Shown here piece after piece: positions 55,865 to 63,691 of a stretch of 64,000 nucleotides of DNA (the stretch's first letter is position 1; every line of letters begins with the position of its first letter). Location: assembly GCF_016863275.1 (NCBI RefSeq), contig NZ_BOOO01000020.1, positions 62,001-126,000 on the forward strand, read 5' to 3'. The DNA comes from Planotetraspora mira (GTDB taxonomy: Bacteria; Actinomycetota; Actinomycetes; Streptosporangiales; Streptosporangiaceae). The notes beneath the pieces were generated by a model. The model had not been told where the DNA came from. It ran no database searches and saw nothing but the letters and a program-made list of their open reading frames with translations. The position numbers were made by a program, and so were the translations under genes.

Positions 55865-56752
55865 GTGACTTCTGTCCTGCAGGCCCAGGCACTGGGCAAG
55901 AGGTACGGCAAACGCTGGGCGCTGAGCGACTGCACCATCGACATCCCGGCCGGCCACGTCGTCGGGCTGGTGGGCCCCAACGGCGCCGGCAAGACCACAC
56001 TGCTGAAGCTGGCCGGCGGTCAGCTCCAACCGACGACGGGCGGCATCACGGTGCTCGGCGAGCGGCCCGGGAGCACACCCGCGCAACTGGCCAGGGTCGG
56101 GTTCGTCGCCCAGGACACCCCGCTCTACGCGGCACTGACCGTCGCCGAACACCTGCGATTGGGCACCCGGCTCAACCCCCGCTGGGACGCCGCGCTCGCA
56201 CGGGAGCGCATCACGCAGCTCGGCCTCGACCCCGCGCACCGCGCGGGCAAGCTGTCGGGCGGCCAGCGCGCCCAGCTCGCCCTCACCCTGGGCCTGGCCA
56301 AGCGGCCCGAACTGCTGATCGCGGACGAGCCGGTGGCCTCACTCGACCCTCTGGCCCGCCGGGATTTCCTGCAGGGGCTGACGGAGGCCGTCATCACGCA
56401 CGAGCTCAGCGTGGTGCTCTCCTCCCACCTGGTCTCCGACCTGGAAAAGGTCAGCGACTACCTGATCGTCCTCGTCGACTCCCGCGTCCGGATGGCCGGG
56501 AAGGTCGACAGACTGCTGGCCACCCATCACCGCCTCACCGGTCCGCGCCGCGATCCCGATCGGCTCCCCGCCGACCAGCATGTGGTCTCCGCGTCGCACA
56601 CCGATCGGCAGAGCACGTTCGTGGTCCGTACCGAGGCCCCGATCCACGATCCCGCCTGGACGGTCAGCCGGCTCAGTCTGGAAGACCTCGTCCTCGCCTA
56701 CATGGAAAAGCCCGCGGAGAACCGGCGGGCCGCCGTGGAGGTACAGCGATGA
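55865..56752 (+). CDS. ABC transporter ATP-binding protein
   Basis: A 295-residue ATPase: Walker A 'GPNGAGKTTLL', signature 'LSGGQRAQLALTLGL', Walker B 'LLIADEPVASLDP', switch 'SSHLVSDLEKV'. The C-terminal extension of ~70 residues is usual in drug- and peptide-exporting subfamilies. GTG 55865 with AGGAGG is used. First gene of a four-gene operon, divergent from the two-component genes with a 212-bp gap. Confidence 0.93.
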   Translation: MTSVLQAQALGKRYGKRWALSDCTIDIPAGHVVGLVGPNGAGKTTLLKLAGGQLQPTTGGITVLGERPGSTPAQLARVGFVAQDTPLYAALTVAEHLRLGTRLNPRWDAALARERITQLGLDPAHRAGKLSGGQRAQLALTLGLAKRPELLIADEPVASLDPLARRDFLQGLTEAVITHELSVVLSSHLVSDLEKVSDYLIVLVDSRVRMAGKVDRLLATHHRLTGPRRDPDRLPADQHVVSASHTDRQSTFVVRTEAPIHDPAWTVSRLSLEDLVLAYMEKPAENRRAAVEVQR

Positions 56753-57804
56753 TCTGGCTCACCTGGCGGCAGTTCCGCGGCTCGGCCGTGATGACGGCCG
56801 CCGTACTCGTCATCCTCACCGTCGTCCTCGCCCTCACCGGCCCGGACCTGGCCTCCCAATACGCCGCCGGGATCGCCGACTGCACCCCGGACAACACCTG
56901 CGACCAGTTCTTCGACCGCTTCTTCGACGGAAATCAGCTCCCCTTCCTGGCCGTCAGCCTTGTCGTGCTGGCCCTGCCCGCTCTGGTCGGGCTCTTCTGG
57001 GGAGCCCCGTTGATCACCCGTGAGCTGGAGGCGGGCACGCACCTGCTGGTGTGGAACCAGAGCGTCACCCGCGGCCGCTGGCTGGCGGTCAAGCTCGGGC
57101 TCACCGGCCTGGCGGCCGTCGCCGCCGCCTGCGTGTGCGGCCTCGCGGTGACCTGGTGGTCCGACCCCCTGGACAAGTCGGCCTTTCCAGACTTGGCCCA
57201 GATGGCTCCCCTGGTGTTCGGCGCGCGTGGCATCGTCCCGATGGGATATGCGGCCTTCGCCTTCGCCCTGGGCGTCGCCGTGGGCATGCTGGTGCGCCGC
57301 ACGCTGCCCGCCATGGCCCTCACCCTGGCCGCGTTCGCCGCGATCCAGATCGCGATGCCGATGCTGGTCCGGCCCCACCTGATGCCCCCGGTCACGTCGA
57401 CCTTCGAGATCGGCTACGTGAACGGGGGCGGCATCCACGTAGAGGGTCAGGGGGGCGGACCTGTGTACCTATCCTTGCGGGCGGCCGTTCCCGGCAACGC
57501 GGGCGCCTGGGTCCTGTCCGGCGACCTCCTCGATCCGTCCGGACGTACGATCGCCGGCACCGGCGAAGAAGCGCCCGTCCCCGTCTCCGTGACGTCGGGA
57601 CCCTGCGCGCCGCAGGAGGCGGGACCACACGGCCTGGACGCGTGCTGGGCCGAGATCAACCGGCTCGGCTACCGGCAGCAGGCGACCTACCAGCCCCTCG
57701 ACCGCTTCTGGCCCTTCCAGTGGATCGAGACCGGGATCTACGCCCTGCTCACCCTCGGGCTCACGTGGTTGTCCTTCTGGTGGGTCCGGAGACGCCTGTC
57801 ATGA
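56749..57804 (+). CDS. ABC transporter permease
   Basis: A 351-residue membrane protein with six to seven helices. The opening 'MIWLTWRQFR' is typical of ABC-2 type permeases partnered with such ATPases in actinobacteria. Between helices five and six is an extracellular domain of ~120 residues with two cysteines ('GPCAPQ', 'DACWAE') and one more loop with 'CTPDNTC'. Starts ATGA-coupled to the ATPase and ends ATGA-coupled to the protease gene. Substrate unknown, perhaps a peptide or lipid-active drug. Confidence 0.9.
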   Translation: MIWLTWRQFRGSAVMTAAVLVILTVVLALTGPDLASQYAAGIADCTPDNTCDQFFDRFFDGNQLPFLAVSLVVLALPALVGLFWGAPLITRELEAGTHLLVWNQSVTRGRWLAVKLGLTGLAAVAAACVCGLAVTWWSDPLDKSAFPDLAQMAPLVFGARGIVPMGYAAFAFALGVAVGMLVRRTLPAMALTLAAFAAIQIAMPMLVRPHLMPPVTSTFEIGYVNGGGIHVEGQGGGPVYLSLRAAVPGNAGAWVLSGDLLDPSGRTIAGTGEEAPVPVSVTSGPCAPQEAGPHGLDACWAEINRLGYRQQATYQPLDRFWPFQWIETGIYALLTLGLTWLSFWWVRRRLS

Positions 57805-59222
57805 CCATCAACAGAACCGCGGCCGCCGTACTCGCGCTCCTCCTGGCGGCGGCCTGCGCGGCGCCGACGCCGCCGCGCGGCCAGGCAGGCACAACAGCCG
57901 GTACGGTCTGCGCGCCACCCTCGGGAGTCCCCGAGGCGGAGACGGCCACCACGATCGACGTCATCGAGCAGGCGTACTTCTGCATTCTCGGCAACTACTA
58001 CAGCGGCGCCACGCTGGACGCCCGCGCGCTGCTGGCCGCCGGATTCCTCGCCCTGACGCAGGAGCTCAACCGCGACGGGCGCGACGTGCCCGAGGCGACC
58101 ATGCCGGCGCTGACGGGCGACCGGAAAGCCGATTGGGCCGCCTTCGAGGCCGCCTACCGGAGGATCGCCGATCAGGCCCCAGATCTGCGCGACACGCTGG
58201 CCGCCGTCACCCTCGAGGCCATGGTGGCCGCCCTCGGCGACAACCACGCCCGCTGGACGCACGACGTCAAGCCTCCGCCCGACTACTACGACGGTGACGG
58301 CTACGGCCTGGGTCTCCAGGCGAACGTCAGCGGCTGGCAGGTGGACGGCAGCAGTCCCCGCGTCGCCCTCGCGCCGCTGTTCGTCACCACCGTGGGGGGC
58401 GGCGCGGCGCAGGCCGCCGGGCTACGGCCCGGCGACGTCATCGAAGCGATCAACGGGCAGGCGCCCTTCATCCGCGGCGACGCCACCCCTGCGATCGCCG
58501 CCCTCTATCCCGACTACCCTGACGCGCGCCCGGTCCGGTTGCGGCTGCTGCGGCAGACCACCGGCCGCCGCTGGAACGTGACGCTCAAGCCCGGCCTCTA
58601 CCCGCGCGATCCGGCCACCCTGCGGGTCGTGCAGTCGAAGCTGCTGGACGACGACATCGCCTACGTACGGATGACCGGATTCGCTCCCGACTCCGCGAAC
58701 CGGGTCCTACGGGCGATCTCCAGGATGCGTACCGGCCGGACGCTGGCCGGCGTCATGCTGGACCTGCGCGGCAACGGCGGCGGCAGCCCCGTCGAGGTGG
58801 CCCGGCTGGTGAGCGCGTTCGTCCACGGCAAGGTCACCGCCTACCAATGCACCGTGGACGGCAGGTGTGCGAAGTCGTCGACCGACGACACCGTCGAGCT
58901 GCTCAACCTGCCGCTGGTCGTGCTCGTCGACCACGGCTGCGCCTCGGCGTGCGAGCACTTCAGCTCCGCGGTCAAGGACCTGCGCATCGGCCGGCTGGTC
59001 GGCACCAGAACCGCCGGCATCATCTCCGGCCCCGCGCAGTCGTACCTGCTGAGCAACAACACCCTCCTGAGCTTCCCCGACAGACACCACCTGGGGCCCG
59101 ATCACGAGGTCATCGACCGGATCGGCGTGCCACCCGACCAGTACGTGCCCCTCACCCCCGAAGACGCGGCCGCAGAACACGACCCCGCATTGGCCAAGGC
59201 CCTGACCCTGCTGCACAAGTGA
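57801..59222 (+). CDS. Secreted S41-family (C-terminal processing) protease
   Basis: A 473-residue exported protein. The N-terminus has a signal of lipoprotein type (hydrophobic core then 'LLAAAC'). A helical cap (about 40-160) is followed by a PDZ-like domain ('GLRPGDVIEAINGQAPF') and the peptidase core with 'DLRGNGGGSPVEVARLV', 'VVLVDHGCASACEHFSSAVKD' (nucleophile serine) and 'GTRTAGIISG', where the CtpA lysine is absent. That fits the S41B group using a Ser-His relay. Coupled to the ABC permease, so it may process a cell-surface partner or peptide substrate. Confidence 0.88.
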   Translation: MTINRTAAAVLALLLAAACAAPTPPRGQAGTTAGTVCAPPSGVPEAETATTIDVIEQAYFCILGNYYSGATLDARALLAAGFLALTQELNRDGRDVPEATMPALTGDRKADWAAFEAAYRRIADQAPDLRDTLAAVTLEAMVAALGDNHARWTHDVKPPPDYYDGDGYGLGLQANVSGWQVDGSSPRVALAPLFVTTVGGGAAQAAGLRPGDVIEAINGQAPFIRGDATPAIAALYPDYPDARPVRLRLLRQTTGRRWNVTLKPGLYPRDPATLRVVQSKLLDDDIAYVRMTGFAPDSANRVLRAISRMRTGRTLAGVMLDLRGNGGGSPVEVARLVSAFVHGKVTAYQCTVDGRCAKSSTDDTVELLNLPLVVLVDHGCASACEHFSSAVKDLRIGRLVGTRTAGIISGPAQSYLLSNNTLLSFPDRHHLGPDHEVIDRIGVPPDQYVPLTPEDAAAEHDPALAKALTLLHK

Positions 59223-59234
59223 ACGGACCTCCCT

Positions 59235-60383
59235 ATGAGACAGATCCTGGCCGTCGCCGCGGGACTGGTCGTCCTGGTGTCCGCCTGCTCCGCCCCCGCA
59301 CCGCCCCGATCCGACGCGTCCGTCCCACCGGCCGGTCCCGCCGTCCTGCCCGTCCCCACCGGCCCCCATCCGGTCGGCACCACCGTCCTGTACCTGAAGG
59401 ACACCTCCCGCCCCGATCCCTGGGACCCCGACGTCCAAGCCAGGGAGCTCAAGGTCACCCTGTGGTACCCGACCGAGCAGCGGGACGGACAGCGGGCGCG
59501 GTACATGACGCCGAAGGAGTCGGAGCTCTTCCTGAAAGGCACCGGGATCGCGAGCGCGCCGTACGACACGCTGAGCAAGACCCGCACGAACGCCATCCAA
59601 GACGCCGCCCCCTCGGGACGAAAGCTTCCACTGGTGGCGCTCTCACCCGGCTTCACCAAGCCGATGAGCACCCTCACGTCCCTTGCCGAGGACCTGGCCA
59701 GCCGGGGGTACGTCGTGGCCGGGATCGACCACACCTACGAGAACTACGCCACCACCCTCTCCGACGGGCGGGTGGCCGAATGCCTCGCCTGCGACAGCGA
59801 CTCCGACCCGGGCTTCGGCGCGGGGGCGGTCCAGAACCGGGCGGCCGACGTCTCCTTCGTGCTCGACGAGCTGCCGTCGGCGTGGGACGGTTCCGGCCTG
59901 ATCGACCAGTCCAGGATCGCCATGGCGGGCCAGTCGCTCGGCGGGGCCGCCGCCCTGGCGACCATGGTGCGGGACCCCCGGGTGCGCGCCGCCATCGACC
60001 TGGACGGCACCACCTACGCCCGCATCCCCAAGAACGGGTTCACCAAGCCGTTCCTGTTCCTGGGGACGGAACAGCACGTTCCCGGCGGGCTCGACAACTC
60101 CTGGGACCGCGACTGGAAACTGCTGACCGGCTGGAAGCGCTGGATCGTCCTGACGGGCGCGGATCACGAGTCCTTCACCGACAGCCCGCTGGTATCGGGC
60201 GCCCTCGCCATCAAGCCCCTGCCCGGCGCTCTGGCCGCGGCGCGCTCCGCCGAACTCACCCGCACCTACGTGGCCGCCTTCCTCGATCAGCACCTGAAGT
60301 CGCAGCGGCAGCCCCTGCTGGAGGGGCCGTCATCCCGCTACCCCGAGGTCGAGTTCTGCCCCGCGACCTGCGGTCACTCCTGA
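59235..60383 (+). CDS. Lipoprotein alpha/beta hydrolase (PAF-acetylhydrolase-like)
   Basis: A 382-residue surface lipoprotein. Signal peptide with lipobox 'LVSAC' (C18). The hydrolase core has 'LPLVALSPGFTKP', nucleophile 'GQSLGG' and 'LTGADHESFTD' with the histidine. This layout matches PAF-acetylhydrolase/chlorophyllase-like serine hydrolases acting on lipid esters. Last gene of the ABC operon, 12 nt after the protease. Confidence 0.9.
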   Translation: MRQILAVAAGLVVLVSACSAPAPPRSDASVPPAGPAVLPVPTGPHPVGTTVLYLKDTSRPDPWDPDVQARELKVTLWYPTEQRDGQRARYMTPKESELFLKGTGIASAPYDTLSKTRTNAIQDAAPSGRKLPLVALSPGFTKPMSTLTSLAEDLASRGYVVAGIDHTYENYATTLSDGRVAECLACDSDSDPGFGAGAVQNRAADVSFVLDELPSAWDGSGLIDQSRIAMAGQSLGGAAALATMVRDPRVRAAIDLDGTTYARIPKNGFTKPFLFLGTEQHVPGGLDNSWDRDWKLLTGWKRWIVLTGADHESFTDSPLVSGALAIKPLPGALAAARSAELTRTYVAAFLDQHLKSQRQPLLEGPSSRYPEVEFCPATCGHS

Positions 60384-60477
60384 GACGGCTAGCCGCGACC
60401 CTTTCGACCTCACCACGGGCAAGCATGCCCTCAACGACGGCGCGCCCCTGTTCCCACCTCACCGACCATGCCCCCTA

Positions 60478-61084
60478 TCAATCTTGAGCTGCACCCAGTG
60501 GCCGGGACCTGACCGTGGCCAGGAAGGGATCGCCGGCCGATGCCTCCCAGGCCACACGTCTCACCCGACGCATGTTGACCTCCCTGCCGAGTTGCCGCTC
60601 CGCGGCTCTAGCCACGTCATAGAGATCATCTTCATCAACGTCGCCGACGACCAGGACGTCACGTCCCGTGGCACTCGGCCCGGCTCGCCTGAGTAGCGCG
60701 CAGCCCAGGAGCCGTAGATGTAGGCCTGCTCGACAGCGGCAGCGTCGGACAGTCGCTCGCCGAGAACGGCCGAGGGCCCATACGTCAGAGCGAGCAACTC
60801 AGTGAGTGGCCGAGCCACGACCACATCGGTGTCAGCGCCGACCATCCGCAAGTTGCCCACTCTTCGTTCGACGATCAGGCCCGCCGCCGAGAGACGATCG
60901 ACCTCGCGGTGACGGTCGAAGCCGAAACATCGAACCTCTTCGCCAGCTCAATCTGGGCGTACTCCTCGCCAGGATGCAGAAAGAGCCATGCCAGGAGCTC
61001 TCCCTGAAAGGGAGAACGCAGCAGGGCCAGCAAGACAGAAGGCGGCTGTTTCATAAACTGAAACAAAGCTTGCAGCTTACGCAA
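60478..61084 (-). pseudogene. Frameshifted HTH-nucleotidyltransferase (MNT-type) gene
   Basis: Three reading frames together give one protein similar to the intact HTH-MNT gene at 61333. From 61084: 'LLALLRSPFQGELLAWLFLHPG' and 'LAKRFDVSASTVT' (HTH). A missing base near 60900 shifts the frame to 'REVDRLSAAGLIVERRVG' through 'YGSWAARYSGEPG'. A second missing base near 60665 shifts again to 'DVLVVGDVDEDDLYDV' through 'DPFLATVRSRPL', ending at 60478. Both indels destroy the protein, so this is a relic of an antitoxin-type gene. No HEPN partner is next to it. Confidence 0.8.
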
Positions 61085-61296
61085 GTTGCACGTCTACGTG
61101 CGGGAACTCGCGTTCTTGGGTCGAGCCGCTCGTACGCGTCCCCAGACGAGCCCGTCGCCCCCGTCCGGCACTATGCCGAAGGGTCACTTAGCTTGACGCT
61201 GGCGCCAAGGATGCTGCTATGGCCGGGCATGTTGTCCTTCAACACCCGCCGATCTACAGACTCCAATACCCTTTGCGCTCGTCTGGATACACAAGG

Positions 61297-61333
61297 TTGA
61301 CGATTCGATATGTGCGAAGATATATTCGGAATA
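61297..61333 (+). promoter_or_regulatory. Promoter of the MNT-HEPN pair, leaderless
   Basis: TTGACG (61297-61302), 18-bp spacer, TATATT (61321-61326), then 6 nt to ATG 61333. ATATGTGCGAAG (61309) and ATATGCGAAG (61331) are a repeated motif on each side and may be operator half-sites for the HTH-MNT protein. Confidence 0.6.
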
Positions 61334-61938
61334 TGCGAAGCGTCAGGCCTCGGGGCGCACCCGTCTTCCGCACGGAGACACAAGCAAGACTCCTGGCAGC
61401 GCTATGTCTTCGCTCAGATCAGACCTGGACGTTGGCGTCCCTTGCTCGATCACTGGGAGTGAGTCCGTCGAGCCTGCATCCTGAGATTCACCGTCTGGAA
61501 GAGGCCGGACTCCTGACCGCCACAGCCGTAGGCCGATCGCGCGTGCTGAGTATTGATCAGACTCACCCCGTCGTGAGACCTCTGACGGAGATTCTGGAGT
61601 ACCTCTACGGCCCAGGCGTCGTCATCTCCGAAGAGTTCGGCTCCATACCGGATATCGAACATCTACTCATCTTCGGCTCCTGGGCCGCCCGCCGCAGCGG
61701 CGAGCCAGGACCTCCGCCACACGACATCGACGTTCTCGTGGTCGGCACCGCAGAGCGCGGCGAAATCTACGCCGCAGCCGACCGCGCCCAGGTACGCATC
61801 GGACTCCCCGTCAACCCGGTCCTCGCATCCAGGCGACGCTGGCAATCGGCGTCCGATGCTCTGATCCGCCAGATCAAGGCGAGCCCGACAATCGACCTCA
61901 CCCCAACCGACGCAGGGCGGACGGAGGATGGTCTTTGA
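61333..61938 (+). CDS. HTH-fused minimal nucleotidyltransferase (MNT-type antitoxin)
   Basis: A 201-residue two-domain protein. Residues ~12-75 are a winged helix ('TWTLASLARSLGVSPSSLHPEIHRLEEAGLL'). Residues ~80-200 are a minimal nucleotidyltransferase with 'GSWAARRSGEPG' (G115-) and 'DID' (131-133), the NTase metal motif. MNT proteins AMPylate HEPN toxins to silence them. The fused HTH suggests self-repression. ATG 61333 is used. The HEPN gene overlaps its stop by one base. Codon use is slightly less GC-biased than in neighbours. Confidence 0.87.
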   Translation: MRSVRPRGAPVFRTETQARLLAALCLRSDQTWTLASLARSLGVSPSSLHPEIHRLEEAGLLTATAVGRSRVLSIDQTHPVVRPLTEILEYLYGPGVVISEEFGSIPDIEHLLIFGSWAARRSGEPGPPPHDIDVLVVGTAERGEIYAAADRAQVRIGLPVNPVLASRRRWQSASDALIRQIKASPTIDLTPTDAGRTEDGL

Positions 61939-62390
61939 TGCGGTGGACGCGCGGCGAAGCCGACATCGAGCGCATGCTTTCATCCAAGGAACTCCAGCGC
62001 GTCCAAGGCGATGCCACCGATGGAGCGGGCTGGCTGGAGAAGGCCAAGGTCGTCCTGTCAAGCGCACAAGAACTGGTTGAGTCTGACCCGAACTCGGCTT
62101 ATACCCTGGCCTACGACGCGGCCAGATTCGCCTGTGTGGGACTACTGGCTCAGCAGGGGCTGCGCGCCACTACCGTCGGCGGCCACTACGCCGTCCAACA
62201 GGCCGTGGTCCGCCAGTTCGGTGCCGTTTTCGAGCCGTTCGGAGTCATGCGACGGCGTAGGAACGAACTCGAGTACCCCATATTTCCCGACGAGTCTGTC
62301 GAACGCGAAGAAGCAGAGCAGGCACTGACCGGTGCCGCCCTCATCATCGAGGCGGCTCACAAGATGATTGATCATCTTGGGTTGTTCTGA
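61938..62390 (+). CDS. HEPN-domain protein (toxin of the MNT pair)
   Basis: A 150-residue helical protein of the HEPN superfamily. 'AYTLAYDAARFACVGLLAQQGLRATTVGGHYAVQQAVV' is the long helical hairpin and 'RRRRNELEYP' (105-114) occupies the place of the RNase motif. In the classical Rx4-6H motif the last residue is histidine. Here it is tyrosine, so either this subgroup uses another layout or RNase activity is reduced. Coupled to the MNT gene by TGATG. Confidence 0.85.
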   Translation: MRWTRGEADIERMLSSKELQRVQGDATDGAGWLEKAKVVLSSAQELVESDPNSAYTLAYDAARFACVGLLAQQGLRATTVGGHYAVQQAVVRQFGAVFEPFGVMRRRRNELEYPIFPDESVEREEAEQALTGAALIIEAAHKMIDHLGLF

Positions 62391-62462
62391 ATCTCTATAC
62401 GCAGCACTTGCACCCGGCACATCTTCGGGACGCCGCGTTTCGGCCGTGAACTCCGACGAGGG

Positions 62463-62981
62463 CTAGCGGAACTTGGAGCGGAACTCTGCCCAAAGGTCGA
62501 CGGCTTCTTCCAGGTCGAGTGCCGCCACATCTTCCCGAGCCATGCCGACCGTGTAGATCAATCGATCGGCAAGCCAGTCGGGTACCGGCTCGCGCACCGG
62601 CATCTCATCGATGCGGATGTGATCGGTGAAGGCACCCAAACGGTCGATGACTTCGCCGAGGCGGACAACGTCGGGCCGTGAACCTCCGGCCGCGCGGACT
62701 CGTGCCTGGGCTTCGGCGTAGACCTCGGCGTCAGCCCTCTCTCCGACCGCCCAAATCTCACAGATCTCAACCGTCTTGTCGTCGGTGATCCGGTAGACGA
62801 TCCTCCACGTGTTCCGCCCCACGACAAGCTTGCGGAACCCGGTCAGCTCACCGCCCAGCGGGTAGCCCGCTTCCGAGTTCTCCAACAGAAGGAGGATCTT
62901 CTTGAGGACCTTGGGTACGGCATCCGGGCCGATCCTACGGAGATCATCAATGGCCGGGTCGGTGAATACGACGTCGGACAC
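62463..62981 (-). CDS. RelE/ParE-type toxin with C-terminal extension
   Basis: A 172-residue protein. Residues 1-95 are a RelE-like mRNA interferase ('VVFTDPAIDDLRRIGPDAVPKVLKKI', 'LTGFRKLVVGRNTWRIVYRI', 'VEICEIWAVGERADAEVY'). The next ~75 residues are an unusual helical addition ('VVRLGEVIDRLGAFTDHIRI', 'WLADRLIYTVGMAREDVAALDLEEAVDLWAEF'). Ordinary RelE toxins are 85-100 residues. The gene is 2 nt behind a Phd-type antitoxin gene. Confidence 0.82.
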   Translation of the reverse strand: MSDVVFTDPAIDDLRRIGPDAVPKVLKKILLLLENSEAGYPLGGELTGFRKLVVGRNTWRIVYRITDDKTVEICEIWAVGERADAEVYAEAQARVRAAGGSRPDVVRLGEVIDRLGAFTDHIRIDEMPVREPVPDWLADRLIYTVGMAREDVAALDLEEAVDLWAEFRSKFR

Positions 62982-62983
62982 TG

Positions 62984-63295
62984 CTACTCGTCGTCATCTG
63001 GAAGCGCAGCCAGCGACTCACGGGTATGCCCGAAGGCGGATAGGACCTCGTCCATCGACGTCCGCCGCCCCGTGTCCGTGGCGGCCCTGACGAGAACCAA
63101 GGCCAGATCCCGCAGATCCGCTGCGGCTTCTTCCAACTCGTTGAGACGTCGCATGCTCACGACGGCTGCGATCGGCTGGTGCCGGCGGGTTACCACCAGA
63201 TCCGCGCCCTGCTCCGCGTCAGCCACCAGGCGTGCCACCCCGCGCTGCGCGGCCTCGGTGACCGTGAGCTCGGTCGCGTCATGGAGAACAGCCAT
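62984..63295 (-). CDS. Phd/YefM-type antitoxin
   Basis: A 103-residue antitoxin starting at ATG 63293-63295: 'LTVTEAAQRGVARLVADAEQGADLVVTRRHQPIAAVVSMRRLNELEEAAADLRDLALVL' is the Phd fold with its typical strand 'vvtrRhqPiAaVvs'. The C-terminal ~40 residues would cover the toxin. Controlled by the palindrome at 63303-63322. Confidence 0.88.
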   Translation of the reverse strand: MAVLHDATELTVTEAAQRGVARLVADAEQGADLVVTRRHQPIAAVVSMRRLNELEEAAADLRDLALVLVRAATDTGRRTSMDEVLSAFGHTRESLAALPDDDE

Positions 63296-63302
63296 ACAAG
63301 AA

Positions 63303-63322
63303 CTGTATAGATAGATATACAG
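63303..63322. promoter_or_regulatory. Operator of the Phd/RelE module
   Basis: Perfect inverted repeat CTGTATA-GATAGA-TATACAG, 7 nt upstream of the antitoxin ATG. The AT-rich sequence includes a -10-like element, typical of Phd autoregulation. Confidence 0.75.
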
Positions 63323-63691
63323 AAGAACAAGTGACTGCTCGCACGCAGCGGCCTGAAGGCTTGACGCTGGTGCCACCGATGCCGCACGCACCTTGAACAG
63401 ATATTGCCGGCGTTAGCCGTTGTCAGGAAGCCGACTGTCGGGCGCTGGTCGCCGCACCGAGGCTGGCAGGTCGCTGACGTCTACTCGCGGCGCGGACCCC
63501 AGGTGCGAGGCCATGGCCGTCGCCGGTTCCGGGACGGCGTTTCTGGTAGCAAGCTCAGCACGGCCGAGGACCGTATCAAGGCCGCCGTCGAATGCTGCAC
63601 CGGTTCCGTCTATGCCGCGTCACGTCATAGAGGGTTTGCGATCAGGTCACGAAGGCGGCCTAGTGGCCTCACGTTGACTAGCCTCACCGGC
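63323..63691. other. Gap between the toxin-antitoxin island and lgt
   Basis: 369 bp without a convincing gene. A 26-bp stretch at 63359-63384 (GCTTGACGCTGG...) nearly repeats 61191-61216, before the MNT gene. TAGCCT at 63679-63684 lies 7 nt before the lgt ATG, a likely leaderless promoter. Confidence 0.5.

Noticed and set aside
63420-63677. 85-codon plus-strand ORF before lgt
   Set aside because: No ribosome site, no family similarity and composition unlike the neighbouring genes.
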